14,833 bases of DNA from Candidatus Omnitrophota bacterium (GCA_018399915.1 JAGYNW010000027.1:1-14833); one strand, 5' to 3'; positions 1 to 7,067 are shown, counted from the stretch's first letter. Translations and numbers: made by a program. Notes: generated by a model from the sequence alone, not told the origin.

Positions 1-1115
1 TTTAATGTGAAGGAGAGCAGGAACATAAAGACGCTGATCACAAAAAATGTGACCCCGTAACTCTGCGCCACAAAAAACCGGCTCACATAAAATCCCAAAC
101 CGCCGGCAATGAACCGCACAGAAGAATTCAGACTGGCAATGACCGGACGGTCCTTATCCGGGAAATCCGTCAATACCGTGGATATCCCATTATGGCCTAT
201 GGTCCAGAACATGGACATCAGCACCACCGCCACGGCAGAGGACCAAAAATGAAACTGAAAGGATAATAATGCTGTTGCCGCGGCTAGGCCCACCAGCCCC
301 AGATAGCTGGAAAACAAACGGCCTTTCTTGTCTGAAAATATACCGCCCAGGATCTGGCCCAAAAAACCCGCGACCGCCATGAGGATAAACAGGCCGCTGA
401 TCTTCAGCTTATCCAACCCATAAACCTCATCTAAGAAGATCCCGAACCATTTATGCACACCATGATACAAGGCGCTAATCACACAGATATAAAGAAAAAC
501 ATTTCTGATGCGGATATTTTTAAAAACATGGGCATAATTGACATCCACCCCATGGACCTTCTTAAAGTGGGTCAACGGTGCCAGATAACCCAGCATCGCC
601 AGAATAAGCGCCAGAACCGCCGGCACCAAAAAGAGCCACCGCCAATCAGCCATCCCGCTGAAAACAATACCGGCCAAAGAGGCAAAAAAACTGCATCCGA
701 AAAAGAGCCCGACCAGCCGCCCCCGGATGGAGCGGTCATAGAATTCACCTATGATCATGAGGCCTAACGGGATCGCACTTGCCGCGGAAATGCCCATGAT
801 CACGCGCGCGGCCAGCAAAGGCCCGATCGTATCAGCCCTGGCGCAGGCAAAGCAGGACAAGGAAAAAACCGCCATCGACAAGCTGATGATCCTGCGATAG
901 GAAAAGAATTTGGTCAGCGGCGCATAAAGCAGGGCACCCAGGCCATAGGGAATCATGTAATACGGGATCATTTTCGACACAATGAGCGCCGGCAAATCAA
1001 GGTCCTGGCTGATCACGGGTATAACCGCGGTGATCGCCGCGACATTGAACGAGATCGTAATGCATCCCAGGCAGATCAGCGCGTATAAGATTTTTTTCTC
1101 GCTGGTCATAATCAT
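1..1115 (-). CDS. MFS transporter, probable product exporter (3' end cut by window)
   Basis: Major facilitator superfamily membrane transporter, read from 1115 leftward and still open at base 1, so about 371 residues are visible and the C-terminus is missing. The protein begins MIMTSEKK and goes straight into a first hydrophobic helix (ILYALICLGCITISF). About eleven hydrophobic segments follow. The loop GALLYAPLTKFFSYRR after the second helix and GGIFSDKKGR in the second half are the two MFS motif-A loops. The start could be 1115 or the in-frame ATG at 1109; no good Shine-Dalgarno is visible because a terminator hairpin fills the leader. It lies downstream of the polyketide genes in the same direction, so export of the product or self-resistance is the natural inference. 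The substrate cannot be read from sequence. Confidence 0.85.
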   Translation of the reverse strand, partial: MIMTSEKKILYALICLGCITISFNVAAITAVIPVISQDLDLPALIVSKMIPYYMIPYGLGALLYAPLTKFFSYRRIISLSMAVFSLSCFACARADTIGPLLAARVIMGISAASAIPLGLMIIGEFYDRSIRGRLVGLFFGCSFFASLAGIVFSGMADWRWLFLVPAVLALILAMLGYLAPLTHFKKVHGVDVNYAHVFKNIRIRNVFLYICVISALYHGVHKWFGIFLDEVYGLDKLKISGLFILMAVAGFLGQILGGIFSDKKGRLFSSYLGLVGLAAATALLSFQFHFWSSAVAVVLMSMFWTIGHNGISTVLTDFPDKDRPVIASLNSSVRFIAGGLGFYVSRFFVAQSYGVTFFVISVFMFLLSFTL

Positions 1116-1176
1116 AAAAAAAGCTGCAAGCCTTAAGCTATGGGCCGTAACACGCGAACCGCTTAAAGCTTACAGC
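1116..1176 (-). terminator. Strong rho-independent terminator or attenuator before the MFS gene
   Basis: On the minus strand the arm GCTGTAAGCTTTAAGC (1176-1161) pairs with GCTTAAGGCTTGCAGC (1138-1123) over 16 positions, two of them G-U wobbles. The loop is 22 nt and seven T residues follow (1122-1116). This is a textbook intrinsic terminator for the aromatase-end transcript. The T-tract ends directly at the ATG at 1115, so the element also occupies the transporter's ribosome-binding region. Either the transporter is read through or attenuated, or it has a promoter inside this short gap. No convincing promoter was seen there. Confidence 0.85.
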
Positions 1177-1195
1177 ATATTGCCTTATCCCTTGT

Positions 1196-1639
1196 TTAAC
1201 TTTTCGCTTCCTTCTCGATAATATCTTTAAAGATCTGCAAATTCTCCTGCGAATGTTTATTGATCAGACTCACTACTTCGTCGTCGGTCTTTGCCTTGAA
1301 ATCGGGATGCAGTTCAAAATCCTGGATCCAGGTCAGTTGAACACCGTCTTCGCCTTCATTGTAGAGCCAGATGATCTTCATGAACTTAAACGGAAACGTG
1401 GGCTCATTTTTCTGCGCATAGGCGAACCGGTTTTCCTTGAAAAGCAGGCGATGCGATGTCCAGGACTGGCCTTCACGGTTGGTCAATTTGAATTCGATCC
1501 GGTTGCCTTCCCTGGATAGAACTTCAGCCCCGGTATATTCCCCGCCGAAAAGTTCGGTCCAACGGGGGATATCATTGGAAATATCAAAGACCCGATCATA
1601 CGGCGCATCAATAATAATAGAATTGTTTGTGTGTCCCAT
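1196..1639 (-). CDS. SRPBCC polyketide aromatase/cyclase, TcmN / WhiE-VI type
   Basis: A 147-residue single START/SRPBCC (helix-grip) domain protein. The opening MGHTNNSIIIDAPYDRVFDI, then NDIPRWTELF, the central FKFMKIIWLY and the later LTWIQDFELHPD follow the pattern of type II polyketide aromatase/cyclases such as TcmN N-terminal domain, WhiE ORF VI and ZhuI. Those enzymes hold an ACP-bound poly-beta-ketone in a pocket and direct first-ring cyclisation and aromatisation. The length matches a mono-domain member. The start at 1639 is preferred over an upstream ATG at 1696 because AAAGGAA sits just upstream and family similarity begins at MGHT. It is the last gene of the polyketide run before the terminator. 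Regiospecificity cannot be deduced. Confidence 0.88.
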   Translation of the reverse strand: MGHTNNSIIIDAPYDRVFDISNDIPRWTELFGGEYTGAEVLSREGNRIEFKLTNREGQSWTSHRLLFKENRFAYAQKNEPTFPFKFMKIIWLYNEGEDGVQLTWIQDFELHPDFKAKTDDEVVSLINKHSQENLQIFKDIIEKEAKS

Positions 1640-1645
1640 AGTAGA

Positions 1646-1652
1646 TTCCTTT
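1646..1652 (-). promoter_or_regulatory. Ribosome binding site of the SRPBCC aromatase gene
   Basis: AAAGGAA on the minus strand, 6 nt before the ATG at 1639. It decides the start: the longer reading from 1696 would add 19 residues that do not look like the family. Confidence 0.75.
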
Positions 1653-1745
1653 CTTTTTAACTCATCCGTGATGGTAATACCCAACCTGAGCACCAATTAC
1701 AGGTCATAGCTCACAAACCACAGATCATTCCTCTGTCGTTACTGA

Positions 1746-2555
1746 TTATTCATCTTCGACAATCGCGACCACACGGCTCCAACCCGCGCCGGCGTCTTTC
1801 ACTTTGACCGGCAGGCAGGAAACCGTAAACCCGTACGGCCGCGGGATCGCGCTCAAATTGCCCAGCCGCTCCATGTGCGCGTACTCCCGTTGACGTCCCA
1901 AAAAATGGCAGGGCCAAATCTTGGATTTATCTTTGGTCGATAAAAATTCTCCGAACATCTCAAAGCACGGGCGGTCCAGACCGATCGTGTCAATGCCCAG
2001 CATCTTTATGCCCCGATCCAAAAGGTATTCCAGGGCGTCCGGAACCATGCCGACATATTGGGTAACGTATTCCGGCGTGCCCAGGGTCTTGTCCCCTCCG
2101 GTGTTGAGCAGAACAATGTCCATGGGTTTCAGCGTGTAGTCGATGCGGGCCAGCGCTGCGATAACATCGTCTTTGGCAATGACATCCGGGTATTTTTTAT
2201 GCGTGAAATCCAAAACCACACCCGGGCCGTAACACCATTTAAGGGGCAAATCCTCTATCTTTTTAGAAGGGTTACCCTGGGTTTGCGACCCATAGTGAAA
2301 GGGCGCATCCACATGAGACCCCATGTGCACCGAGGCATGGACGATCTCCAAAGACAGCATTTCGCCGTCCGGGATCTCCTCAGGGGTGGCGACACGCTCA
2401 CCGGCCTCAAATTTCTCCAGGCCGCCGGGCTGATTCTTCATGACCACCCAATTGAAATGGTCCACGCCTTTGGCGTGCGTGATCCGGTCGATCGTCGCTG
2501 CATGGGTTTCCTTTAATGTGTCGTCAATAGAAGTGCTTAAATCAATAATCTGCAT
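1746..2555 (-). CDS. Putative cyclase, PF04199 (kynurenine formamidase-like fold)
   Basis: A 269-residue metal-dependent cyclase/hydrolase of the PF04199 family, which includes putative polyketide cyclases and kynurenine formamidase-like hydrolases. The family signature HxGT/SHxDxPxH is present as HMGSHVDAPFH, giving metal ligands H77, H81, D83 and H87. A later conserved stretch is DTIGLDRP. The start is set at 2555 (MQIIDLSTSIDD) because GGAAGGAA lies 5 nt upstream; the extension to 2594 adds a non-homologous tail. It sits between the ACP and the SRPBCC aromatase genes, so a second cyclisation, or hydrolytic release of the polyketide, is the natural role. A general amide or ester hydrolase cannot be excluded. 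Confidence 0.85.
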   Translation of the reverse strand: MQIIDLSTSIDDTLKETHAATIDRITHAKGVDHFNWVVMKNQPGGLEKFEAGERVATPEEIPDGEMLSLEIVHASVHMGSHVDAPFHYGSQTQGNPSKKIEDLPLKWCYGPGVVLDFTHKKYPDVIAKDDVIAALARIDYTLKPMDIVLLNTGGDKTLGTPEYVTQYVGMVPDALEYLLDRGIKMLGIDTIGLDRPCFEMFGEFLSTKDKSKIWPCHFLGRQREYAHMERLGNLSAIPRPYGFTVSCLPVKVKDAGAGWSRVVAIVEDE

Positions 2556-2560
2556 ACTGC

Positions 2561-2568
2561 TTCCTTCC
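2561..2568 (-). promoter_or_regulatory. Ribosome binding site of the PF04199 cyclase gene
   Basis: GGAAGGAA on the minus strand, 5 nt before the ATG at 2555. It selects this start over the ATG at 2594. Confidence 0.7.
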
Positions 2569-2624
2569 GAAAAAAATCCGTTCGGCGTAGGCACAACGGT
2601 AACGGGTTTGTGGCCTGCACCTCT

Positions 2625-2861
2625 TTATTCTCCGCCTTTTTGTTTGATCGCAGCGACCATCTCGTTAAAGGTCTGGCCTTTATTCAGATACTTGTTCTCG
2701 ATTTCCAGGTTGAACGCCTTTTTGATGGCAACCGTGATCTCGACCATTTCCGTGGAATCAATGCCCAGGGATTCATCCAGTTTTTCATCCGGCTTGATCT
2801 CATCCGGTTGAATATCCAAGACGTCCTTAAAAAGCTCCTTGACTTTGTCTTCTACTGCCAT
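2625..2861 (-). CDS. Acyl carrier protein of the type II PKS
   Basis: A 78-residue carrier protein, the usual size of a free-standing ACP. It has the four-helix ACP pattern: acidic helix 1 (KVKELFKDVLDI), then LDESLGIDSTEMVEI, in which S36 is the predicted 4'-phosphopantetheine attachment site, then an acidic recognition helix. The usual DSL reads DST here. It would carry the growing poly-beta-keto chain for the adjacent KS-alpha/CLF pair and both cyclases. A perfect AGGAG 5 nt upstream fixes the start at 2861, although the frame is open to 2933. No phosphopantetheinyl transferase or malonyl transferase is in the window, so these would have to be supplied from elsewhere. Confidence 0.93.
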   Translation of the reverse strand: MAVEDKVKELFKDVLDIQPDEIKPDEKLDESLGIDSTEMVEITVAIKKAFNLEIENKYLNKGQTFNEMVAAIKQKGGE

Positions 2862-2866
2862 AATGT

Positions 2867-2871
2867 CTCCT
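2867..2871 (-). promoter_or_regulatory. Ribosome binding site of the ACP gene
   Basis: AGGAG on the minus strand preceded by an A-run, 5 nt before the ATG at 2861. It is the strongest Shine-Dalgarno in the cluster, which fits a carrier protein needed in excess. It rejects the upstream ATG at 2933. Confidence 0.8.
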
Positions 2872-2878
2872 TTTTTTA

Positions 2879-2935
2879 TTTTCGTGTTTCTCAATGTTCT
2901 TTTGTGTTTTTGCGTGTTTGTGGGATAAAACACTA
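2879..2935. repeat. Degenerate short-period repeat in the KS-beta/ACP gap
   Basis: The gap contains loosely repeated TTCGTGTTT, TTTTGTGTTT and TGCGTGTTTG words (plus-strand reading), on the minus strand an A-rich string of CACxAAA words. It resembles a decayed simple repeat. No function is assigned. It lies just upstream of the ACP ribosome site and could also simply be an unstructured translation leader. Confidence 0.35.
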
Positions 2936-2962
2936 AAGACCGCCACGTGCGCCTTTGGCTCT

Positions 2963-4195
2963 TCAGGCTTTTTGCAAGACCAGAACCGCGTTGATACCGC
3001 CGCGACCGCGGCTGATGATCAGTGCATTATTGATCTCTTTAGTCTGCGCCTCGTTCGGACAGTAATCCAAATCGCAGTCCGGATCAGGTGTCTGGTAATT
3101 GATCGTCGGCGGCACAATGCCGTTTTCCATGGCCAGGATCGTTGTGATCACATCCACCGCGCCCGAGGCGCCCAGCATGTTGCCATAAACGGATTTGGGC
3201 GCGGAAACCGGAATTTTGGAGGCTTGCGCCTCAAAAACCTTTTTGATAGCCAAAGTCTCGGTCCGGTCTCCTAATTGTGTGGCGGACCCATCCGAGCAAA
3301 TGTAATCGATCTGCTCCGGTGCCAGATCCGCGTCCTTGAGCGCGATCGTGATCGCGCGGGCCAGCTCACATCCGTCCGGGGCCGGATCGATGCGGTCGTA
3401 TCCGTCGGTGGTTGTGCCGAACCCGATAATATTGGCATAAACTTTCGCGTTGCGGGCCTTGACCCGCTTTGGTTGCTCCAGGATCACCACGCCCGCGCCT
3501 TCGGCGATCGCGTACCCGTCACGATCTTTGTCGAACGGCTTGTAGGCTGTCTCCGGGGAGGCATTGTTTGTTGTCAGCTGTCCGGAGGTGTTGCAGCACA
3601 AAAGCGCGAACGGCGTGACCGGGGCCTCCATGCCGCCGGCTAAAATAAAATCATTTTTATCGCGCCCCAGGTTTTTCGCGCCGTAGGCGATCGCCATCAG
3701 GGAACTGGCGCGGTCAGCGACAATGGTCTTACTGTAGCCCTTGATCCCGTAATGGATCGAGATTTGCCCTTGCGGCGCGGCCGGAAACCAGGCTGAGGCC
3801 ATGAACGGGCTGACACCCTCGCGGCCTTCAATGTACAGATCGCGCAGCTCGGTCTCACCATAAAGCCAGCCCCCGATCGCATTGCCCATGAAAATGCCGG
3901 TACGGTGCAGGTTCTCGTCTTTCATGGTGATCGCAGCGTCGCTCAAAGCGAGTTCCGAGGCCACCAGAGCCATGTGCGAGAACACGTCTATTTTTTTGAG
4001 CAAACGGGAGGACACATTACTGTAGGCGTCCAATTCATGGACATGCCCGGCGATATGTGAAGCGTATTGCGAGGAATCAAACCGGGTGATCGTCTCGATG
4101 GCGCTGCGGCCGTTCTTAACGTTCGCCCAGAATTTCCTTTTATCAATGCCACTGGGAGAAACCACTCCCAGGCCTGTGATTGCGATTTTTTTCAT
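2963..4195 (-). CDS. Chain length factor-like ketosynthase subunit KS-beta (CLF)
   Basis: A 410-residue thiolase-fold ketosynthase homologue, full length, beginning MKKIAITGLGVVSPSG. Aligned by eye to the neighbouring KS-alpha, the catalytic Cys position holds Arg (R162 in VADRASS), the first His position holds Asp (D302 in ICSDGSA) and the second His position holds Asn (N339 in KSVYGN). Only the Lys (K334) remains. Loss of the active site in a KS paralogue encoded beside an intact KS-alpha is the hallmark of a chain length factor, which forms a heterodimer with KS-alpha and sets polyketide length. Actinobacterial CLFs usually carry Gln at the Cys position, so Arg is a variation. The gene lies between those for KS-alpha and the ACP, with AAGGA before the start. 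Confidence 0.9.
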   Translation of the reverse strand: MKKIAITGLGVVSPSGIDKRKFWANVKNGRSAIETITRFDSSQYASHIAGHVHELDAYSNVSSRLLKKIDVFSHMALVASELALSDAAITMKDENLHRTGIFMGNAIGGWLYGETELRDLYIEGREGVSPFMASAWFPAAPQGQISIHYGIKGYSKTIVADRASSLMAIAYGAKNLGRDKNDFILAGGMEAPVTPFALLCCNTSGQLTTNNASPETAYKPFDKDRDGYAIAEGAGVVILEQPKRVKARNAKVYANIIGFGTTTDGYDRIDPAPDGCELARAITIALKDADLAPEQIDYICSDGSATQLGDRTETLAIKKVFEAQASKIPVSAPKSVYGNMLGASGAVDVITTILAMENGIVPPTINYQTPDPDCDLDYCPNEAQTKEINNALIISRGRGGINAVLVLQKA

Positions 4196-4289
4196 GCGTT
4201 ATTCCTTTTTTTAAACGTGCTCCCAATTCCTTGCGCCTGTCCCAGCCTTAATGCGGCGGCGGCCAAGGTCTCAAGGGCGTCATTGGTCA

Positions 4290-5555
4290 CTATCCGTCAT
4301 ATCTTTTTAAAACCATGGCCGAATGGATCCCGGAAAATCCACTGGAGGTCTTTAACATGATGTTCACTTTCTTTTTTCGGGCCACGTTAGGCACATAATC
4401 CAGGTCGCATTCCGGATCCCGCTCAAACTGATTAATCGTCGGCGGCAACATGTTGCGTTCAAAGATCAAGGCGCCGATGACCAGCTCAATGCCGTTGGCC
4501 CCGGCCAAAGGATGCCCGATCATGGATTTCAGCGAACTGATCGGAATCGTGTACGCCGCCGGCCCCAAAGACATCTTGTAGGCATTGGTCTCAAAAACAT
4601 CGTTCTGCTTGGTCGAGGAGCCATGCGCGTTAATGTAGTCGATCTGCTCCGGGGTGACCCCGGCATCTTCGAGTGCCAGCTTGATCGAGGCGGCCTTCGG
4701 CTCTCCCGAAGGCGGCAGGTCGGTCATGTGAAACGCGTTACAGGTCGTGCCGTAACCGATGATCTCGCAGTAAATTTTGGCACCGCGCGCTTTGGCATGT
4801 TCCAGTTCTTCAACCACAAGTAATCCAGCGCCCTCAGAGGCGACAAATCCTGCGCGGCCCGCGTCAAAGGGGCGCGAGGCCCGCTCCGGGTCATCATTGT
4901 ATTTGGCGCACAAAACATTGACCGTGTCAAAAGCGCCAAAGGTGATCGGGGTCAAAGGGGCTTCAGAGGCGCCGGTTACCATGATGTCGGCCTCCCCGTC
5001 CTGGATCGCTTCGTAAGAAAAGCCCACGGAATCGGTCCCGGCCGTACATCCGGTGGAGATCGTGTTACAGATGCCTTTAAGTCCGTACTTGGCAGCGATC
5101 TCGCTGGACGGCGTGTTGAACATCGAGGCATCGTAAAGATCACTCTTGGACACCGTTGGGTCGATCGGGTTCTTCCCGCTGTCGGTGATCAAAGCAAACT
5201 CTTCCTCTAAATATTTGGTGCCGCAAATCGCGTTGGCCAGCGACACGCCCATCCGGGTCGCATCGATTTTCGCTAAATCCAGCCCGGAATCCGCCAAAGC
5301 CTCGCTTGCGCTGACCATGGCAAACTGCACGTAACGGTCCATGCGCAGGGCATCTTCACGGGAAAGCCCCAGTTTCTGGGGATCAAAATCCCTGACCTGC
5401 GCGGCGATCTTGGTGTTGAACTGCGAGACGTCAAACTCGGTCACGCGTTTGACCGCCGAAACCCCGTTTACCATGTTCTCGTAACAGACATCTTTGCCGA
5501 TTCCGTTGGGAGAGACAACGCCGACACCTGTAATTACTACTCGTCTTTTTGTCAT
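4290..5555 (-). CDS. Type II polyketide ketosynthase KS-alpha
   Basis: A 421-residue beta-ketoacyl synthase that would condense malonyl-ACP units. The nucleophile motif ISTGCTAGTDSVGF (C170) is the form typical of type II PKS KS-alpha (TGCTSGLDS) rather than that of FabF. The remaining catalytic residues are present: H311 in NAHGSS, K343 in SLKSMIG and H348 in GHPLAG. The N-terminus KRRVVITGVGVVSPNG is complete, and AGGA lies 7 nt before the ATG at 5555. With the KS-beta gene 94 nt downstream and the ACP gene after that, it completes a minimal PKS. A FabF role in fatty acid synthesis is the alternative, but a dead KS partner and two cyclases next door argue against it. Confidence 0.93.
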   Translation of the reverse strand: MTKRRVVITGVGVVSPNGIGKDVCYENMVNGVSAVKRVTEFDVSQFNTKIAAQVRDFDPQKLGLSREDALRMDRYVQFAMVSASEALADSGLDLAKIDATRMGVSLANAICGTKYLEEEFALITDSGKNPIDPTVSKSDLYDASMFNTPSSEIAAKYGLKGICNTISTGCTAGTDSVGFSYEAIQDGEADIMVTGASEAPLTPITFGAFDTVNVLCAKYNDDPERASRPFDAGRAGFVASEGAGLLVVEELEHAKARGAKIYCEIIGYGTTCNAFHMTDLPPSGEPKAASIKLALEDAGVTPEQIDYINAHGSSTKQNDVFETNAYKMSLGPAAYTIPISSLKSMIGHPLAGANGIELVIGALIFERNMLPPTINQFERDPECDLDYVPNVARKKKVNIMLKTSSGFSGIHSAMVLKRYDG

Positions 5556-5583
5556 GTAATCGTCCTTTTTTTCCTTAAAAGGG

Positions 5584-5607
5584 TAAGAGGCCGGGTTTCG
5601 AACCCGA
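5584..5607 (-). other. tRNA T-arm-like hairpin between the reductase and KS-alpha genes
   Basis: On the minus strand, TCGGG-TTCGAAA-CCCGG (5607-5591) forms a 5-bp stem with a 7-nt loop starting TTCGA, the exact geometry of a tRNA T-arm. The seven bases that follow, CCTCTTA, are in acceptor-strand position. No CCA follows, and the reductase stop codon (5615-5613) leaves no room for the rest of a tRNA. It is either a tRNA 3' fragment or a small intra-operon hairpin. Confidence 0.3.
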
Positions 5608-5612
5608 GGACC

Positions 5613-6617
5613 CTAACCGCTTGCTAAATTAAATGCTTTTTTTACATCCTCGACGGAAAAAAACGCACCGCTGTTTTCCACCTGGTGCACCATCGCCAGT
5701 ATTTTATCATTTAACGGGGCCTTGATCCGCATCTGACGTGCCAGGCAGCAGACTTCCCCATTGATAAAATCAATCTCACTGGTCTTCTTGCGCAAAATGC
5801 TTTGCAGAATGGAACCGTACAGCGGTTCCCGGCTCAACCCGGTCAGCGTCTTGTGCATGATGGCCGCGGCTTCTTCCAGCGGCATGGATACCAATCCGTC
5901 AATGCGCTCTTTGGGGAAATCCGGCAGAGACACCAGTTCAATGTTTGCCTTGCGCACAATGTCCACCCCTTCGCGCAAAAGCTGGACGCTGAGCGTGCAC
6001 ATATCCATGTCCGCAAAAGTCTCCTGCATGGATTTACCGGTCAATGCCGGAATGCCGTTGTTAAAATTCACGAACAGTTTCAGCCATTTCATGCCCATAA
6101 TGTCAGGGGCGACCTTGACCGCGAAGGCACCTTGCAGCCTTTGCGCCAGCGCGTGGGTCCGGGGACCCACCGGCAAAAAGGGACGCCCGATAATCCAGTC
6201 CCCGTCAAAATTCAACGTGACCTTACCCGGCTCGGTGTAGGTCGCGCCGAACATAACAATGCTGCTGAACATCTTTTGCTGTTCAAAATGCACGCTCAAA
6301 ATATTGTCGGCCTGCACGCCGTTTTGTGTGGTCAAAACCTCGGGGGTTTCGAGGTATTCATGATTCAGCTGGTAGGCTGCCTCCAAATCCTGTGTCTTGA
6401 CCGTAAAGATCACCAAATCATATTCCTGCTCCAGACAGGGCACCGCATTAACCGCAAGGGTTTCCTGCCCGTCGGATGTCACCAGGGTTAATCCCTTTTG
6501 CTGAAGCAATGCGACCTGATTTTCGCGCGCGACCAGGGTCACATCCTCGCCCGCCCTGGTCAGATAACCAGCCACGACCGATCCGATCGCGCCGGCACCG
6601 ATAACCGCAATTTTCAT
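5613..6617 (-). CDS. 2-dehydropantoate 2-reductase family protein (PanE/ApbA)
   Basis: A 334-residue NADPH-dependent 2-ketoacid reductase-family protein. It opens with MKIAVIGAGAIGS, a Rossmann GxGxxG nucleotide-binding loop. The PanE catalytic Lys appears in WLKLFVNFNNGIPALTG (K180) and the substrate Glu in SEIDFING (E281), so the family's catalytic residues look intact. The start at 6617 is chosen for AAAAGGAA 7 nt upstream and because family similarity starts there; 6650 adds a basic tail. It lies inside the polyketide operon, 57 nt before KS-alpha. It may be a tailoring ketoreductase, since no SDR-type ketoreductase is in the window. It could also be a true ketopantoate reductase feeding pantetheine supply, or a housekeeping gene caught in the operon. 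Confidence 0.85.
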   Translation of the reverse strand: MKIAVIGAGAIGSVVAGYLTRAGEDVTLVARENQVALLQQKGLTLVTSDGQETLAVNAVPCLEQEYDLVIFTVKTQDLEAAYQLNHEYLETPEVLTTQNGVQADNILSVHFEQQKMFSSIVMFGATYTEPGKVTLNFDGDWIIGRPFLPVGPRTHALAQRLQGAFAVKVAPDIMGMKWLKLFVNFNNGIPALTGKSMQETFADMDMCTLSVQLLREGVDIVRKANIELVSLPDFPKERIDGLVSMPLEEAAAIMHKTLTGLSREPLYGSILQSILRKKTSEIDFINGEVCCLARQMRIKAPLNDKILAMVHQVENSGAFFSVEDVKKAFNLASG

Positions 6618-6624
6618 ATTCAAT

Positions 6625-6632
6625 TTCCTTTT
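6625..6632 (-). promoter_or_regulatory. Ribosome binding site of the PanE-family gene
   Basis: AAAAGGAA on the minus strand, 7 nt before the ATG at 6617. It supports this start over 6650. Confidence 0.7.
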
Positions 6633-6714
6633 AAACAAGTGACGAGCCACCAGTGCTCCGTAACGAAAAAAAACAAAAATTCCTTAAAAACTGCGGCGTC
6701 TTGACTCGCATTGC

Positions 6715-6777
6715 GCGTTACCCGTTACGCGTTACTCTTTACTCGTTACTCGTTACCCGTTACCCGTGTCTCGTTAC
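6715..6777. repeat. Nine-unit tandem repeat of a 7-bp word (YCGTTAC)
   Basis: Nine consecutive 7-mers fill 63 bases. Plus-strand reading: GCGTTAC, CCGTTAC, GCGTTAC, TCTTTAC, TCGTTAC, TCGTTAC, CCGTTAC, CCGTGTC, TCGTTAC. The last base of the array is also the last base of the upstream gene's TAG stop codon, so the array begins exactly where coding ends. Seven of the nine units keep CGTTAC. Further TAACG/CGTTA words lie at the other end of the gap near 6660. The low purity argues against recent slippage alone. Confidence 0.85.
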
Positions 6778-7061
6778 TATTTATCAAATTCCTTGTAATC
6801 AAACCCGACTTCATCCATCAGGCGGATCATCAAGCTGTAAAACGTCTTAGGGACATCCGCAAAGAAAGACTTCAAAATGTCTTTCTCCTCGACGATATCT
6901 GACCCGCGCTGCTGCGCGTTAATGACCGCCTGCTTATCCACGACCTGCTGGGTGATCTCCCGGTGGAACAACGGGATCTTACTGAGCATAGCCGTGTATT
7001 TTTCCTGAGCCTTTGGCTCCCATGGTATCCCTGCATTTTCTGTTTGAGTGTTTTCTGACAT
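6777..7061 (-). CDS. Small PCP_red-like protein, partner of the radical SAM enzyme
   Basis: A 94-residue soluble protein with no signal peptide or membrane segment. Residues 12-66 (IPWEPKAQEKY, then a Lys-Ile-Pro-x-Phe-x-x-Arg segment, then helices ending VEEKDILKSFF) resemble PF08369 (PCP_red). That small C-terminal domain occurs in the light-independent protochlorophyllide reductase B subunit and, to my recollection, also with other proteins. The match is by pattern only and not confirmed. The start at 7061 (MSENTQT) is chosen for AAAGGAA 6 nt upstream. The gene begins 25 nt after the stop of the BchE-like radical SAM gene, so an accessory, substrate-binding or electron-transfer partner role is inferred. 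Otherwise it is a hypothetical protein. Confidence 0.55.
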   Translation of the reverse strand: MSENTQTENAGIPWEPKAQEKYTAMLSKIPLFHREITQQVVDKQAVINAQQRGSDIVEEKDILKSFFADVPKTFYSLMIRLMDEVGFDYKEFDK

Positions 7062-7067
7062 ATCTGT

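Noticed and set aside
453..767. Plus-strand open frame of 104 codons
   Set aside because: It lies antisense inside the MFS transporter, has no domain pattern or ribosome site, and the minus-strand reading gives clear membrane helices.
1698..1717. Small hairpins in the gap between the two cyclase genes
   Set aside because: Only about five base pairs with no T-tract; not above background for an AT-rich gap.
5584..5660. Complete tRNA gene
   Set aside because: Only the T-arm and an acceptor-like strand are present. The remaining arms would overlap the reductase coding sequence and no CCA follows.
5802..6491. Plus-strand open frame of 229 codons
   Set aside because: Antisense to the PanE-family gene, His/Gln-rich shadow composition without recognisable motifs. 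The opposite strand keeps the Rossmann loop and catalytic residues.
6715..6777. CRISPR array
   Set aside because: Units are only 7 bp, directly abutting, with no spacers and no cas genes nearby.
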